A stretch of 10,393 nt of DNA. Origin: Sva-25 sp039714995 (GTDB taxonomy: Bacteria; Pseudomonadota; Gammaproteobacteria; Chromatiales; Chromatiaceae). The notes below the pieces were generated by a model that worked only from the letters and a program-made list of their open reading frames with translations, was not told the origin of the DNA and ran no database searches. Numbering within the stretch: position 1 is the first letter of the stretch; every line of letters starts with the position of its first letter. The position numbers and the translations under genes are program-made. Below, one piece after another: positions 1 to 6,375 of this stretch. The stretch lies in contig JBDLII010000073.1 in assembly GCA_039714995.1 (NCBI GenBank), positions 1 through 10,393 on the forward strand. Reading direction: 5' to 3'.

Positions 1-1
1 C

Positions 2-478
2 GCCATCGTCGACAGCGGCATCGAGTTTGACGTGCTGTACGGACCTGCCTACAAGGGCATTCCACTGGCGGCAGTCACCAGCGCCGCCCTGTATGACGAA
101 CATCAACGCGATGTCGCCTACGCCTTCAATCGCAAGGAGGCGAAAGATCATGGCGAAGGGGGCGTCATTGTCGGCCACCCCCTGCAGGGCCGGGTGCTGA
201 TCATCGACGACGTCATCTCCGCAGGCACCTCGGTGCGCGAGTCCGTCGACATCATTCGCCGGGAAGATGCCGAGCCTGCCGGCGTTGTCATCGCGCTTGA
301 CCGGCAGGAGCGTGGCCAGGGGGAGAAATCGGCCGTCCAGGAGGTGGAACAGGATATGGGTATTCAGGTGGCGGCCATCGCCCGCCTGCAGCACCTGATC
401 GAGTTTATCGCAGAGTCGCAGCAGTTCGGCAGATGGCTCACGCCTGTCAACAACTACCGCCAGCAATATGGTATCTGA
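2..478 (+). CDS. pyrE: Orotate phosphoribosyltransferase, 5'-truncated by the window edge
   Basis: Transfers the ribose-5-phosphate of PRPP to orotate, giving OMP, the fifth step of de novo pyrimidine synthesis in the cytoplasm. The reading frame is open from base 2; 158 residues are visible, so about 55 of the usual ~213 are missing at the N-terminus. The GTG at 32 is internal, not a real start, because the frame upstream already reads as PyrE. Visible signatures are GPAYKGIPLA (about 41-70), the flexible catalytic loop FNRKEAKDHGEGG (about 125-163), and the PRPP-binding motif VLIIDDVISAGTS (194-232) with its paired aspartates. The stop overlaps the start of purU by 11 nt, so the two are probably translationally coupled. 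Family identification is secure; only the missing N-terminus is unknown. Confidence 0.96.
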   Translation, partial: AIVDSGIEFDVLYGPAYKGIPLAAVTSAALYDEHQRDVAYAFNRKEAKDHGEGGVIVGHPLQGRVLIIDDVISAGTSVRESVDIIRREDAEPAGVVIALDRQERGQGEKSAVQEVEQDMGIQVAAIARLQHLIEFIAESQQFGRWLTPVNNYRQQYGI

Positions 479-1340
479 CAGCCAGCAGCCGTCCGCCATC
501 CTGCTGATCCACTGCCCGGACCAGCGCGGCATCGTGCATCATGTGACTGACTTTATCTACCGCAGCAACGGCAACATCCTGCGCCTGGATCAGCATGTGG
601 ATATCGACCAGCAGCTCTTTTTTATGCGCATCGAGTGGTCGCTGGATGCATTTTCGATCCCCGCCGCAGAGATCGAAACACGCTTTGCCGCGGAGGTTGG
701 CGAACGCTTCGGCATCACCTCCCAACTGCACCTGTCAGCCGACGTGCAGCGCATGGCGTTGTTTGTGTCGCAGCTGCCGCACTGCTTCTACGACCTTCTG
801 GCCCGCTACGAAGCGGCGGAGTGGCAGGTGAAGATACCGCTGATCATCAGCAACCATGAGCTGCTGCGTCCCGCCGCCGAACGCCTGGGGATCGATTTCC
901 ACTACCTGCCCGTGACAGCAGGGAACAAACAGCAGCAGGAGCAGATGCAGCTGGAACTGCTGCGGGAATACCGCATCGATTTCGTCGTGCTGGCGCGCTA
1001 TATGCAGATCCTCAGTGACGACTTCGTCAGCCACTATCCGCAGCGCATCATCAATATCCACCACTCCTTTCTGCCCGCATTTCCGGGCGCACGCCCCTAC
1101 CACTCCGCCCACCAGCGCGGCGTCAAGATTATCGGCGCGACAAGTCACTACGTCACCGCCGAGCTCGATGCCGGGCCGATCATCGAGCAGGATGTCGTCC
1201 GGGTCACCCACGAACATGCCGTCACCGACCTGGTCCGCAAGGGGCGCGACCTGGAGAAGATCGTGCTGGCGCGCGCTGTGTGGCAGCACCTCAACCACAA
1301 TATCCTCACCTGCGGCAATCGCACCGTGGTGTTCGAATGA
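468..1340 (+). CDS. purU: Formyltetrahydrofolate deformylase
   Basis: Hydrolyses 10-formyl-THF to formate and THF, balancing the one-carbon pool and supplying formate for PurT-dependent purine synthesis. The protein has 290 residues, close to the family norm. An N-terminal ACT-type regulatory domain (about 9-85, starting ILLIHCPDQRGIVHHVT) is followed by a formyltransferase-fold domain (about 93-275). The catalytic motif IINIHHSFLPAF is present with N196, H198 and H199, and the catalytic aspartate is D234 in LDAGPIIEQD; the C-terminal GRDLEKIVLARA and GNRTVVF segments are also typical of PurU. The ACT domain and the HHSFLPAF form distinguish it from PurN. The ATG at 468 lies inside the end of pyrE, and the stop overlaps the slyX start as ATGA, which points to an operon with translational coupling. 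Confidence 0.95.
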   Translation: MVSDSQQPSAILLIHCPDQRGIVHHVTDFIYRSNGNILRLDQHVDIDQQLFFMRIEWSLDAFSIPAAEIETRFAAEVGERFGITSQLHLSADVQRMALFVSQLPHCFYDLLARYEAAEWQVKIPLIISNHELLRPAAERLGIDFHYLPVTAGNKQQQEQMQLELLREYRIDFVVLARYMQILSDDFVSHYPQRIINIHHSFLPAFPGARPYHSAHQRGVKIIGATSHYVTAELDAGPIIEQDVVRVTHEHAVTDLVRKGRDLEKIVLARAVWQHLNHNILTCGNRTVVFE

Positions 1341-1540
1341 GTGAGCAGATCACCGAGCTACAGATGATGCTGATGGAGCACCAGAGCAGCATCGAGACTC
1401 TCAGCGAGCAGCTGCACCTGCAGCAATCACGCATCGAGCGCATGGAGATGCAGCTTGAAGCCCTGATCGATCACATCAAGTCACTGCAGGAATCGCTGCA
1501 AACCACCGCGTCAGACAAACTTCCTCCACCTCACTATTGA
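1337..1540 (+). CDS. slyX: SlyX family coiled-coil protein
   Basis: A 67-residue protein that is almost entirely one predicted amphipathic helix. It opens MSEQITELQMMLMEHQ, continues with IETLSEQLHLQQSRIERMEMQLEAL, and ends with the proline-rich tail DKLPPPHY. That tail (PPPHY) after a heptad coiled coil is the hallmark of SlyX. The role of the family is not established; it is named for its position next to slyD in enteric bacteria. The frame stays open upstream to 1280, but the ATG at 1337 is chosen because it overlaps the purU stop (ATGA) and gives the normal SlyX length. The next gene begins 17 nt downstream, so slyX is likely in the middle of the transcription unit. Confidence 0.9.
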   Translation: MSEQITELQMMLMEHQSSIETLSEQLHLQQSRIERMEMQLEALIDHIKSLQESLQTTASDKLPPPHY

Positions 1541-1557
1541 ATACACGGGAGAAAACC

Positions 1558-2040
1558 ATGCGAACCATGCTTTTCGTTTTGCTTGCCGGCGTACTTGCCA
1601 GCACCAGCGCCTGGGGAGGCCGTTACAACCAGGGCATCAGCAGCATCACCCTGAAAACAGCGATCACCATTCCCCGCAACAATGCGCATCTGACCTTTCA
1701 GCACGGCAAAGGCAGCACCGGCGCCAATCTCTTTGAAACCCACTGCGAATTCCAGGTGAACCTGGTGTCAAAAAGGCCGCAAACCGTCCATCCAGGCCGT
1801 TTTACCGTAACCCGTGCGAACCAGCGCGTGGTCAGCGATGAACTCTCGGGAGCATTTGGCAATATTTTCAATTGCAATGAGCCGCGTTTTTACGAGGTGC
1901 ATCTGTGGCTCAGCGATCCGCAGCAGCCGAATGTCAGGAAGATGATCTGCAGAAACGGCTACCCCTACTGCGGAACAGTGGAGTTTCCAAACAGGACGAC
2001 GATATCCGAGGCGCTAGGCCACAGGTTTACGGTGGAGTAG
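1558..2040 (+). CDS. Small exported protein with four cysteines, function unknown
   Basis: 160 residues, no function recognised. The start is the ATG at 1558, preceded by a GGGAG ribosome site a few bases upstream; the in-frame TTG at 1537 overlaps the slyX stop and would put non-signal sequence in front of the leader. Residues 1-20 look like a Sec signal peptide (MRTMLFVLLAGVLASTSAWG), with cleavage near G20/G21. The mature part is predicted to be mainly beta, with the stretches ITLKTAITIP and FQVNLVSKRPQTVHPGRFTV. Cysteines at 63, 106, 131 and 138 could form two disulfides in the periplasm. It lies 17 nt after slyX and is followed by a REP element, so it is probably the last gene of that unit. 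Coding and export are well supported; anything further is inference. Confidence 0.8.
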   Translation: MRTMLFVLLAGVLASTSAWGGRYNQGISSITLKTAITIPRNNAHLTFQHGKGSTGANLFETHCEFQVNLVSKRPQTVHPGRFTVTRANQRVVSDELSGAFGNIFNCNEPRFYEVHLWLSDPQQPNVRKMICRNGYPYCGTVEFPNRTTISEALGHRFTVE

Positions 2041-2048
2041 ACGATCAA

Positions 2049-2116
2049 TCGCGGCCAGAAGGCCGCTCCTACAACATACCCCATGACTTGGCGTAGGAGC
2101 GGTCATCTGACCGCGA
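2049..2116. repeat. Paired REP element (copy 1) between convergent genes
   Basis: Two inverted REP units face each other. The left unit (2049-2073) contains the hairpin GCGGCC-AGAA-GGCCGC followed by TCCTACA. The right unit (2093-2116) starts GTAGGA and contains GCGGTC-ATCT-GACCGC. The 19-nt spacer between them is not conserved. The GTAG lead and GC-rich hairpin match the REP/BIME elements mobilised by RAYT (TnpA-REP) transposases in gammaproteobacteria. The element begins 9 nt after the stop of the upstream plus-strand gene and ends 21 nt before the end of the minus-strand lipoprotein gene, so it can serve both 3' ends as a terminator or RNA stabiliser. No long T-run follows, apart from TTTT at about 2120. 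Confidence 0.85.
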
Positions 2117-2137
2117 TCATTTTACTCCCTGTGAAAA

Positions 2138-2821
2138 TCAATAAGGCGATCTCCTCGCGTCCTGCTCACGCCCATCAACCACTGCATTGATGTAGAGCTC
2201 GACACGGCGGTTCAGCTTGCGTCCATGCGCCGTGTTGTTGCTGGCGCGCGGCTCATCCTCGCCGTGTCCATAGGTGAGCAGGCGGCCATAGGAGATGCCG
2301 TTGCCGCTCAGGTAGGAGGCGACGCTCTCCGCCCTGCGCATTGACAGCCGCTGATTATGTGAGGCGGATCCCGTGTTGTCCGTATGGCCAACGATATGGA
2401 TGATCGTCTGGTCATAGCTCCTCATGACACTCGCCACCCTGTTCAACGCCGGTTTGAAGGCGCTCTTGAGCCGGCTCTGGTCGATGTCAAAAGAGGCTTC
2501 GCTGCTGAGGCTCAGCTTGATAGTGTCCTTGTCCAGCCGCTCAAGGGTGACGTATTCAGCCCGCAGCTCATCCTCCAGGGCCCTGCGCAGTTCACGCTGC
2601 TGCTTGTCCATATAGTTGCCGACGGCGCCGCCGGCCAGGGCGCCAAGCGCCGCGCCGACATAGCGGCCGTGATCGCCCTGAATCTGGTGGCCGATCACCG
2701 CGCCGCCGATGGCGCCGGCAATAGCGCCCATCTTGGCGCGTCGATTGGGATCATCCTCTGTCATGCAACCGCTGGTCACGGCAGCCGCAAGCGCCATGCT
2801 GGTAAGGACTTTTACTTTCAT
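2138..2821 (-). CDS. OmpA-family outer-membrane lipoprotein with glycine zipper (YiaD-like)
   Basis: A 227-residue envelope protein likely to anchor the outer membrane to peptidoglycan. The start is the ATG whose complement lies at 2819-2821, preceded by a GGAGAG ribosome site; longer in-frame starts would bury the leader. A lipoprotein signal ends in the lipobox VTSGC, with lipidated C19; the next residue is Met, not Asp, which favours outer-membrane sorting. Residues 32-69 form a glycine zipper (GAIAGAIGGAVIG, then GAALGALAGGAVGNY). The OmpA C-terminal domain spans about 100-212, with HTDNTGS (D148), NQRLSMRRAESV (R163), YGHGEDEP and GRKLNRRVEL, the peptidoglycan-binding signature. The layout matches E. 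coli YiaD. It is a monocistronic gene, convergent with the slyX unit and divergent from the gene at 3053. Confidence 0.93.
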   Translation of the reverse strand: MKVKVLTSMALAAAVTSGCMTEDDPNRRAKMGAIAGAIGGAVIGHQIQGDHGRYVGAALGALAGGAVGNYMDKQQRELRRALEDELRAEYVTLERLDKDTIKLSLSSEASFDIDQSRLKSAFKPALNRVASVMRSYDQTIIHIVGHTDNTGSASHNQRLSMRRAESVASYLSGNGISYGRLLTYGHGEDEPRASNNTAHGRKLNRRVELYINAVVDGREQDARRSPY

Positions 2822-2882
2822 ACTCTCTCTCCAAGTTCGTTGTAAATGCAGATACCTGTCCGCCCCTTCAATCAGGAGAAAA

Positions 2883-2888
2883 ATTATA
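2883..2888 (-). promoter_or_regulatory. Candidate -10 hexamer for the OmpA-type lipoprotein gene
   Basis: On the minus strand this reads as a perfect TATAAT in the context GCATATAATTTTT, about 62 nt upstream of the ATG. No convincing TTGACA lies 16-18 nt further upstream, so it could be a promoter depending on an activator or one preferred by RpoS. Only the -10 is seen directly; its use as a promoter is inference. Confidence 0.35.
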
Positions 2889-3052
2889 TGCTGAAATAGA
2901 CTCCTCTGCACCCTGTTACAGCAGGTTGCCGGCCACTCGACAGCAGTGGATGCAAAAATCTACCTGGCCACCTTGTTTTGAAGGGATGAAGCGTCTATGC
3001 TCAATTGACTATAACTCTGATTATGATAACGAACTATCTCAGGAAACCGATG

Positions 3053-3349
3053 ATGAAGACCCCGCTGATACTGGTTGCAGGACTTGCCCTGACAACCTCT
3101 GCCTGGGCTGAACAGAAACCTTCCGTCATGTTTGGCGACACCCCGCAAACCATCTCAGAAAGCATTCCTGAGACCAGCGCGACAGAAGAGAAATGCATGC
3201 AGATGAGGCAGGAGATCCAGAACCTGAAGGGCAAGCCCCAGCGCCGTTCCGCTCTCGATGCCCGCTACAAGGCGGAGTGCGGGCGCAAGCAACCGATTAC
3301 CGATGAGCAACCTGATCAGGGAGGCATGCAGGGACAGACAGGGGAATAA
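3053..3349 (+). CDS. Small exported helical protein with two cysteines, function unknown
   Basis: 98 residues from the ATG at 3053 (an adjacent ATG at 3050 is equally in frame); AGGAA at 3041-3045 gives normal spacing to 3053. Residues 1 to about 19 (MKTPLILVAGLALTTSAWA) are a clear Sec signal peptide with an AWA cleavage site. The mature protein has a polar N-terminal stretch, then a helical core running from CMQMRQEIQNLKGKPQRRSA to ALDARYKAEC. Two cysteines flank a helix-GKPQRR-helix arrangement that could close as a disulfide-linked hairpin. The C-terminus is Gln/Gly-rich. I recognise this as a type of short periplasmic protein common in gammaproteobacteria but cannot give a function. A weak promoter-like TTGACT lies at 3005-3010, without a well-spaced -10. 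Confidence 0.72.
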   Translation: MKTPLILVAGLALTTSAWAEQKPSVMFGDTPQTISESIPETSATEEKCMQMRQEIQNLKGKPQRRSALDARYKAECGRKQPITDEQPDQGGMQGQTGE

Positions 3350-3480
3350 CCTTTGCATCGCTGCATCCTGAAGGCTTGACAACCACATTCCAGATTTCGT
3401 CAATTTCCGGCCACCGGTCGATTCTTCATTGACTACAACCCTGCTGATGACAGCAATACACACTCAAGAGGATAGAAGAG

Positions 3481-4014
3481 ATGAAAATAGCAAGCATGAT
3501 CGCCGCAGCCGCCCTGGCTAGCACAGTCTCCTTTGCTGCGATGGCGGAGCAGCCTCCTGCAGCATCCGGCGACGCCGCTGCAGCGAAAGCTGCCACAACA
3601 GCGGCACCGCAGGCAAGTGGCATGCCAATGGAGTTTGGATCAAAGCCGTTCTACGTCGGGCAAATGCAGATGGGATCAGGACAGATGCCGATGCAAACGG
3701 AGCAGATGCCGGCCGCAGGTGGAGATATGCCCATGAACAGAGGCCAGAGAGCGATGAACGCGGGGCAAATGCGGATGAACAGGGGGCAGATGCCAATGCG
3801 CGGCAATCAGCAGGCCATGAACCGGGGCCCAGGACCCATGATGGGCAGAGGTCAGGGGAGCCACATGGGTGGGAAGCACATGGGTATGATGAATCCCCAA
3901 ATGATGCAGCGGAAGATGGCCATGAAGCAGGCGCATATGCGAAAGATGGAAACACACCTCGCCAATATCGAGGCATTGTTGAGGGAGTTGGTCCAAATGC
4001 AGAAGCAGAGATAG
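3481..4014 (+). CDS. Methionine-rich exported protein, possible metal binder
   Basis: 177 residues, start ATG at 3481 behind an AGAGGATAGAAGAG purine-rich ribosome site. Residues 1-22 form a Sec signal peptide (ending AAMA). An Ala-rich linker (about 23-46) is followed by residues 47-150 dominated by Gln/Gly/Asn-Met motifs: GQMQM, GQMPM, GDMPM, GQMRM, NRGQMPM, MMGRGQ, HMGGKHMGMM. I count 31 methionines in all, 28 after the signal, with no cysteine and four histidines. The C-terminus (ETHLANIEALLRELVQMQ) is a regular amphipathic helix that may oligomerise. Clustered MxM motifs in periplasmic proteins are known to bind Cu(I) or Ag(I) through thioethers (for example in CopA/PcoA and CusF-type proteins), so copper or silver buffering is a reasonable inference. 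Resistance of methionines to oxidants is an alternative. No known family is assigned. Confidence 0.8.
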   Translation: MKIASMIAAAALASTVSFAAMAEQPPAASGDAAAAKAATTAAPQASGMPMEFGSKPFYVGQMQMGSGQMPMQTEQMPAAGGDMPMNRGQRAMNAGQMRMNRGQMPMRGNQQAMNRGPGPMMGRGQGSHMGGKHMGMMNPQMMQRKMAMKQAHMRKMETHLANIEALLRELVQMQKQR

Positions 4015-4028
4015 CTTCCAAAGAAGCT
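4013..4028 (+). terminator. Small hairpin at the end of the Met-rich gene
   Basis: AGCTTC-CAAA-GAAGCT makes a perfect 6-bp stem with a 4-nt loop and overlaps the TAG stop codon. No T-run follows, so it is at best a weak or factor-dependent terminator, or an mRNA-stabilising 3' structure. Confidence 0.25.
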
Positions 4029-4105
4029 CTGGACGAATCCACCACATGTCATTTCGACCGTAGAGAGAAATCCTGTGCGGCTGAAGAATCAGTATGCTAC
4101 CTGTA

Positions 4106-4123
4106 TTAAGAGTAACTTCTTAA
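4106..4123. promoter_or_regulatory. Short AT-rich inverted repeat upstream of the permease gene
   Basis: TTAAGA-GTAACT-TCTTAA is a 6-bp inverted repeat with a 6-nt spacer, ending about 28 nt before the ATG at 4152. It lies where an operator or the promoter -10 region would be expected. It is short enough to be chance; no regulator is assigned. Confidence 0.2.
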
Positions 4124-4151
4124 TAACTCAGTGCAGAAAGCAGGGAAGAGG

Positions 4152-5219
4152 ATGTCTGAAAAAAGGGTTGCCATGACTCCCGAACAGCAGCCCTGTGCGC
4201 GCAACATCGTGCTGACTATCGCGGGATTTCTGATCATCCTGGCCTGGATGCGCTATGCGCAGGATCTCATCGTGCCTTTCCTGCTCGCGTTGTTCATTGC
4301 CGTCATCGCGGCGACACCTGTCGACTGGTTGAAGCGTAAAGGAGTGCCGGTACCGCTGGCCGTCATGCTTGTGCTGCTGGTCTGCATCGCGCTGGGATTC
4401 TTTGTCACCCTGTTGCTCGGCGCATCGACCGATCAGTTTTCCCAAAATCTGCCGGAATACCAGACGCGCCTGCTGGAGTTGCGTAACGGCCTCTTCAACT
4501 GGTTTACAACACGCGGCTTCAATCTCCCCGAATCTCCCGGTATCCTGAATGTGATCGATCCCGGGCAGGCGATGGGGTTCGCCAACTCGCTGATGTCCAG
4601 CCTTGGCGGGGTGTTTGGCAACGCCTTCCTGATCATGTTCACTGTGCTCTTCATGCTGCTGGAGGCCTGGAGCTTTCCCAAAAAAATTGAGAGCATCTAC
4701 GGCAGTGGTAGCGCCACAGTGCTCGCCAGAATCAGCGACGTCATCAGGAGCGCCAGGCAATATCTCTCCATCAAGACGCTGATGAGCCTCGCGACGGGGA
4801 TACTGGTTGCAGCTGGCACCGCCTTGATCGGACTCGATTTTCCGGTTTTATGGGGGTTTCTCGCCTTCGTGCTCAACTTCATTCCCACGATCGGCTCCAT
4901 CATCGCCGCCGTTCCCGCCGTGCTGCTGTCACTGGTCCAACTCAGCTCAACGGCGACGCTGGGGGTCATCCTGGTCTATCTCACCGCAAATATCGTCATC
5001 GGCAACATTGTCGAACCGCGTTACCTGGGTGAGAAGGTGGGGCTCTCCACACTTGTGGTCTTCATCTCCATGGTCTTCTGGGGATGGCTGCTGGGTCCTG
5101 TCGGCATGCTGCTGTCGGTGCCGCTGACGATGACCGTCAAGTTCGGCGCCATGGCCAGCGAAGAGAGCCGCTGGCTCGCCATCCTGCTCGGACCCGGCTC
5201 AGAGACGCAGGGAGAGTGA
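4152..5219 (+). CDS. AI-2E family (PerM/YdiK/TqsA-type) inner-membrane permease
   Basis: 355 residues, a usual length for the family. The ATG at 4152 is chosen because AGGGA at 4142-4146 sits 5 nt upstream; a GTG at 4131 is less likely. Hydrophobic segments lie at about 18-33, 38-55 and 66-92. A loop (about 93-145) with LPEYQTRLLELRNG, typical of the family, follows, then a segment near 155-175. After a cytoplasmic stretch (IESIYGSGSATVLARISD...SARQYLSIKTLMS) there is a run of C-terminal segments containing the diagnostic FVLNFIPTIGSIIAAVPAVL and NIVEPRYLGEKVGLSTLVV motifs. Members include autoinducer-2 exporters and Na+/H+ antiporters, so the substrate cannot be told from sequence. The gene ends 7 nt from the convergent cytochrome gene, with no visible terminator between them. 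Confidence 0.92.
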   Translation: MSEKRVAMTPEQQPCARNIVLTIAGFLIILAWMRYAQDLIVPFLLALFIAVIAATPVDWLKRKGVPVPLAVMLVLLVCIALGFFVTLLLGASTDQFSQNLPEYQTRLLELRNGLFNWFTTRGFNLPESPGILNVIDPGQAMGFANSLMSSLGGVFGNAFLIMFTVLFMLLEAWSFPKKIESIYGSGSATVLARISDVIRSARQYLSIKTLMSLATGILVAAGTALIGLDFPVLWGFLAFVLNFIPTIGSIIAAVPAVLLSLVQLSSTATLGVILVYLTANIVIGNIVEPRYLGEKVGLSTLVVFISMVFWGWLLGPVGMLLSVPLTMTVKFGAMASEESRWLAILLGPGSETQGE

Positions 5220-5226
5220 GCGCCCT

Positions 5227-5877
5227 CTACCAATCCGGTCCACGGAAACGGCTGTGACAACTTGCACAGATATTCGACAAGGCATTGAACTTTTCCCAGA
5301 TTCCTGCTGAAACCGGAACGGTTTCCACTTCATCCCGGTCAAACCGGCTTCTGCGCCTGGGCAGGTAAACAGCTCCCTCCTCGGCCGTCGGTTGTTTCTC
5401 GAGTTCCTTCGCCAGCTCTTTTGCAGCAGCTTGCAGCGCCTGGGCCATGGCCTCGAAGGTTTGCTCATTGCCCCACAGGGATGAGGTCGTACGGGAGCGA
5501 TAAGCCGCCACGGCGCCGGGATGGAAGTTGGTTGTCAGCGCCAGGCCGGAGGTCATTTCGATCCTGCGCGCAAGCTTGATCGCTTCGCCGCGATCAAATC
5601 CGTATTTGTCATACAGCAGTTCACCCAGGCGATCCATGGTTTCATCATGGGTCACCATCCTCCACTGGCGTTTTCGCACCATGGTATTGCGGTCATACCT
5701 CGGGAGTCGTGGGTAATAGCCGTAGAGAGGCGGACCAAACCAGGGGATGTATCCACGGCCCCAGTAGGGATAAAAGTCGTCATCATCCCCAAAATTGAAC
5801 GAAAAAGCCTGCGCTGAACTCATACTGATCAAAAAGCAGACGAAAAAGGTGAGCAGTGTCCTGTTAAGATGTCGCAT
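5227..5877 (-). CDS. Exported cytochrome c'-like haem protein
   Basis: 216 residues. The start is the ATG (complement at 5875-5877), behind an excellent GGAGGT ribosome site 7 nt upstream; upstream in-frame starts lack one. Residues 1-24 are a Sec signal peptide ending SSAQA. The mature N-terminus is unusual: an acidic FGDDDD patch, then an aromatic/Gly/Pro segment (YPYWGRGYIPWFGPPLYGYY, about 33-52). Residues about 95-216 look like a four-helix cytochrome c' domain, with helical stretches around MDRLGELLYDKYGF, AIKLARRIEM and FEAMAQALQAAAKELAKELE, and the C-terminal haem site CASCH (C204, C207, H208) followed by SRFRG, as in CxxCHxxFR of cytochrome c'. Haem c would be attached in the periplasm. 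The role (NO binding, electron carrier, sensor) is not determined. Confidence 0.82.
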   Translation of the reverse strand: MRHLNRTLLTFFVCFLISMSSAQAFSFNFGDDDDFYPYWGRGYIPWFGPPLYGYYPRLPRYDRNTMVRKRQWRMVTHDETMDRLGELLYDKYGFDRGEAIKLARRIEMTSGLALTTNFHPGAVAAYRSRTTSSLWGNEQTFEAMAQALQAAAKELAKELEKQPTAEEGAVYLPRRRSRFDRDEVETVPVSAGIWEKFNALSNICASCHSRFRGPDW

Positions 5878-5964
5878 CTCGTTACCTCCGCTGAATACTG
5901 GAATATCAACACTCTTTTCCACATAACCGGCTTCGAGCATGGATATCCAAATCATCTCTTGATC

Positions 5965-5993
5965 AGAATAGGAAATTCAATGACACTTTTCAA
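5965..5993 (-). promoter_or_regulatory. Candidate sigma-70 promoter for the cytochrome c'-like gene
   Basis: Read on the minus strand, TTGAAA (5988-5993) and TATTCT (5965-5970) are separated by exactly 17 nt, matching the consensus at 5/6 and 4/6 positions. Transcription would start near 5958, leaving a leader of about 80 nt before the ATG. The match is seen directly; use is inferred. Confidence 0.4.
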
Positions 5994-6089
5994 TCGATAA
6001 GTGAATCGTTGCTCAGAGTAGTGATTCAGATCAAGAAAAACGTGGATGGAACATTCAGGAACAGCGATTCATACACCAGGATAGTTAAA

Positions 6090-6365
6090 ATGAGGCTTTA
6101 CATCATTGTCACCTGTGCCTTCATAGCCCAGATCATTGCACAGGCAGCTATTGCTGACGACAACTTCCACGGAATCATCGAGAGCCGCCCTGACGGAAAA
6201 GCCGGAACCTGGGTCGTGGGAGGCCGCACCCTGAATGTCACCGTGAACACGGACCTCCGCGAGGAGCATCTTCCGCTCAGAGTCGGCGCCTGTGCAGAAG
6301 TCGAGATCGAGGATGGATTGGTCGAGGAGATCGAGAGCGAATCTCCCCGTGACTGCGCCTGGTAG
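6090..6365 (+). CDS. Small exported DUF5666-like protein
   Basis: 91 residues from the ATG at 6090, with AGGAT at 6078-6082 as ribosome site; the frame is open further upstream (6009) but that extension would mask the leader. Residues 1 to about 24 are a Sec signal (MRLYIIVTCAFIAQ...AAIA, cut before DDN). The mature part is a compact beta domain: FHGIIESRPDGKAGTWVVGG, RTLNVTVNTDL, LPLRVGACAEVEIEDGLVEEIES. The pattern G-x-I-x-S-R-P, G-T-W-x-V-G-G and x-V-G-A-C-A-E-V matches DUF5666/OB-like domains. Two cysteines, in GAC and RDC, may form a disulfide. Its role is unknown. It ends 10 nt before the dehydrogenase start, so the two are probably co-transcribed although one product is exported and the other cytoplasmic. 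Confidence 0.78.
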   Translation: MRLYIIVTCAFIAQIIAQAAIADDNFHGIIESRPDGKAGTWVVGGRTLNVTVNTDLREEHLPLRVGACAEVEIEDGLVEEIESESPRDCAW

Positions 6366-6375
6366 CGGAGCGGAG

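Noticed and set aside
735..1298. 187-residue minus-strand open frame inside purU
   Set aside because: Entirely contained in a well-conserved gene and without family resemblance.
2049..2116. Inverted repeats as a CRISPR array or a transposon end
   Set aside because: Only two facing units per locus, no regular spacers, and units recur singly around the window in intergenic positions, which fits REP elements better.
3350..3480. TTGACA at 3376-3381 as a promoter for the Met-rich gene
   Set aside because: The hexamer is a perfect -35, but no acceptable -10 lies 16-18 nt downstream; likely chance.
3518..4045. Long open frames on the minus strand opposite the Met-rich gene
   Set aside because: They are Ser/Ala- or His/Leu-rich shadows produced by the repeated ATG/CAG codons of the plus-strand gene, with no good ribosome site or leader; the plus-strand frame has both.
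4128..4760. 210-residue minus-strand open frame opposite the permease gene
   Set aside because: Its composition (Gln/His/Asp-rich, no domain) is that of an antisense shadow of a hydrophobic membrane protein; the plus-strand product has clear family motifs.
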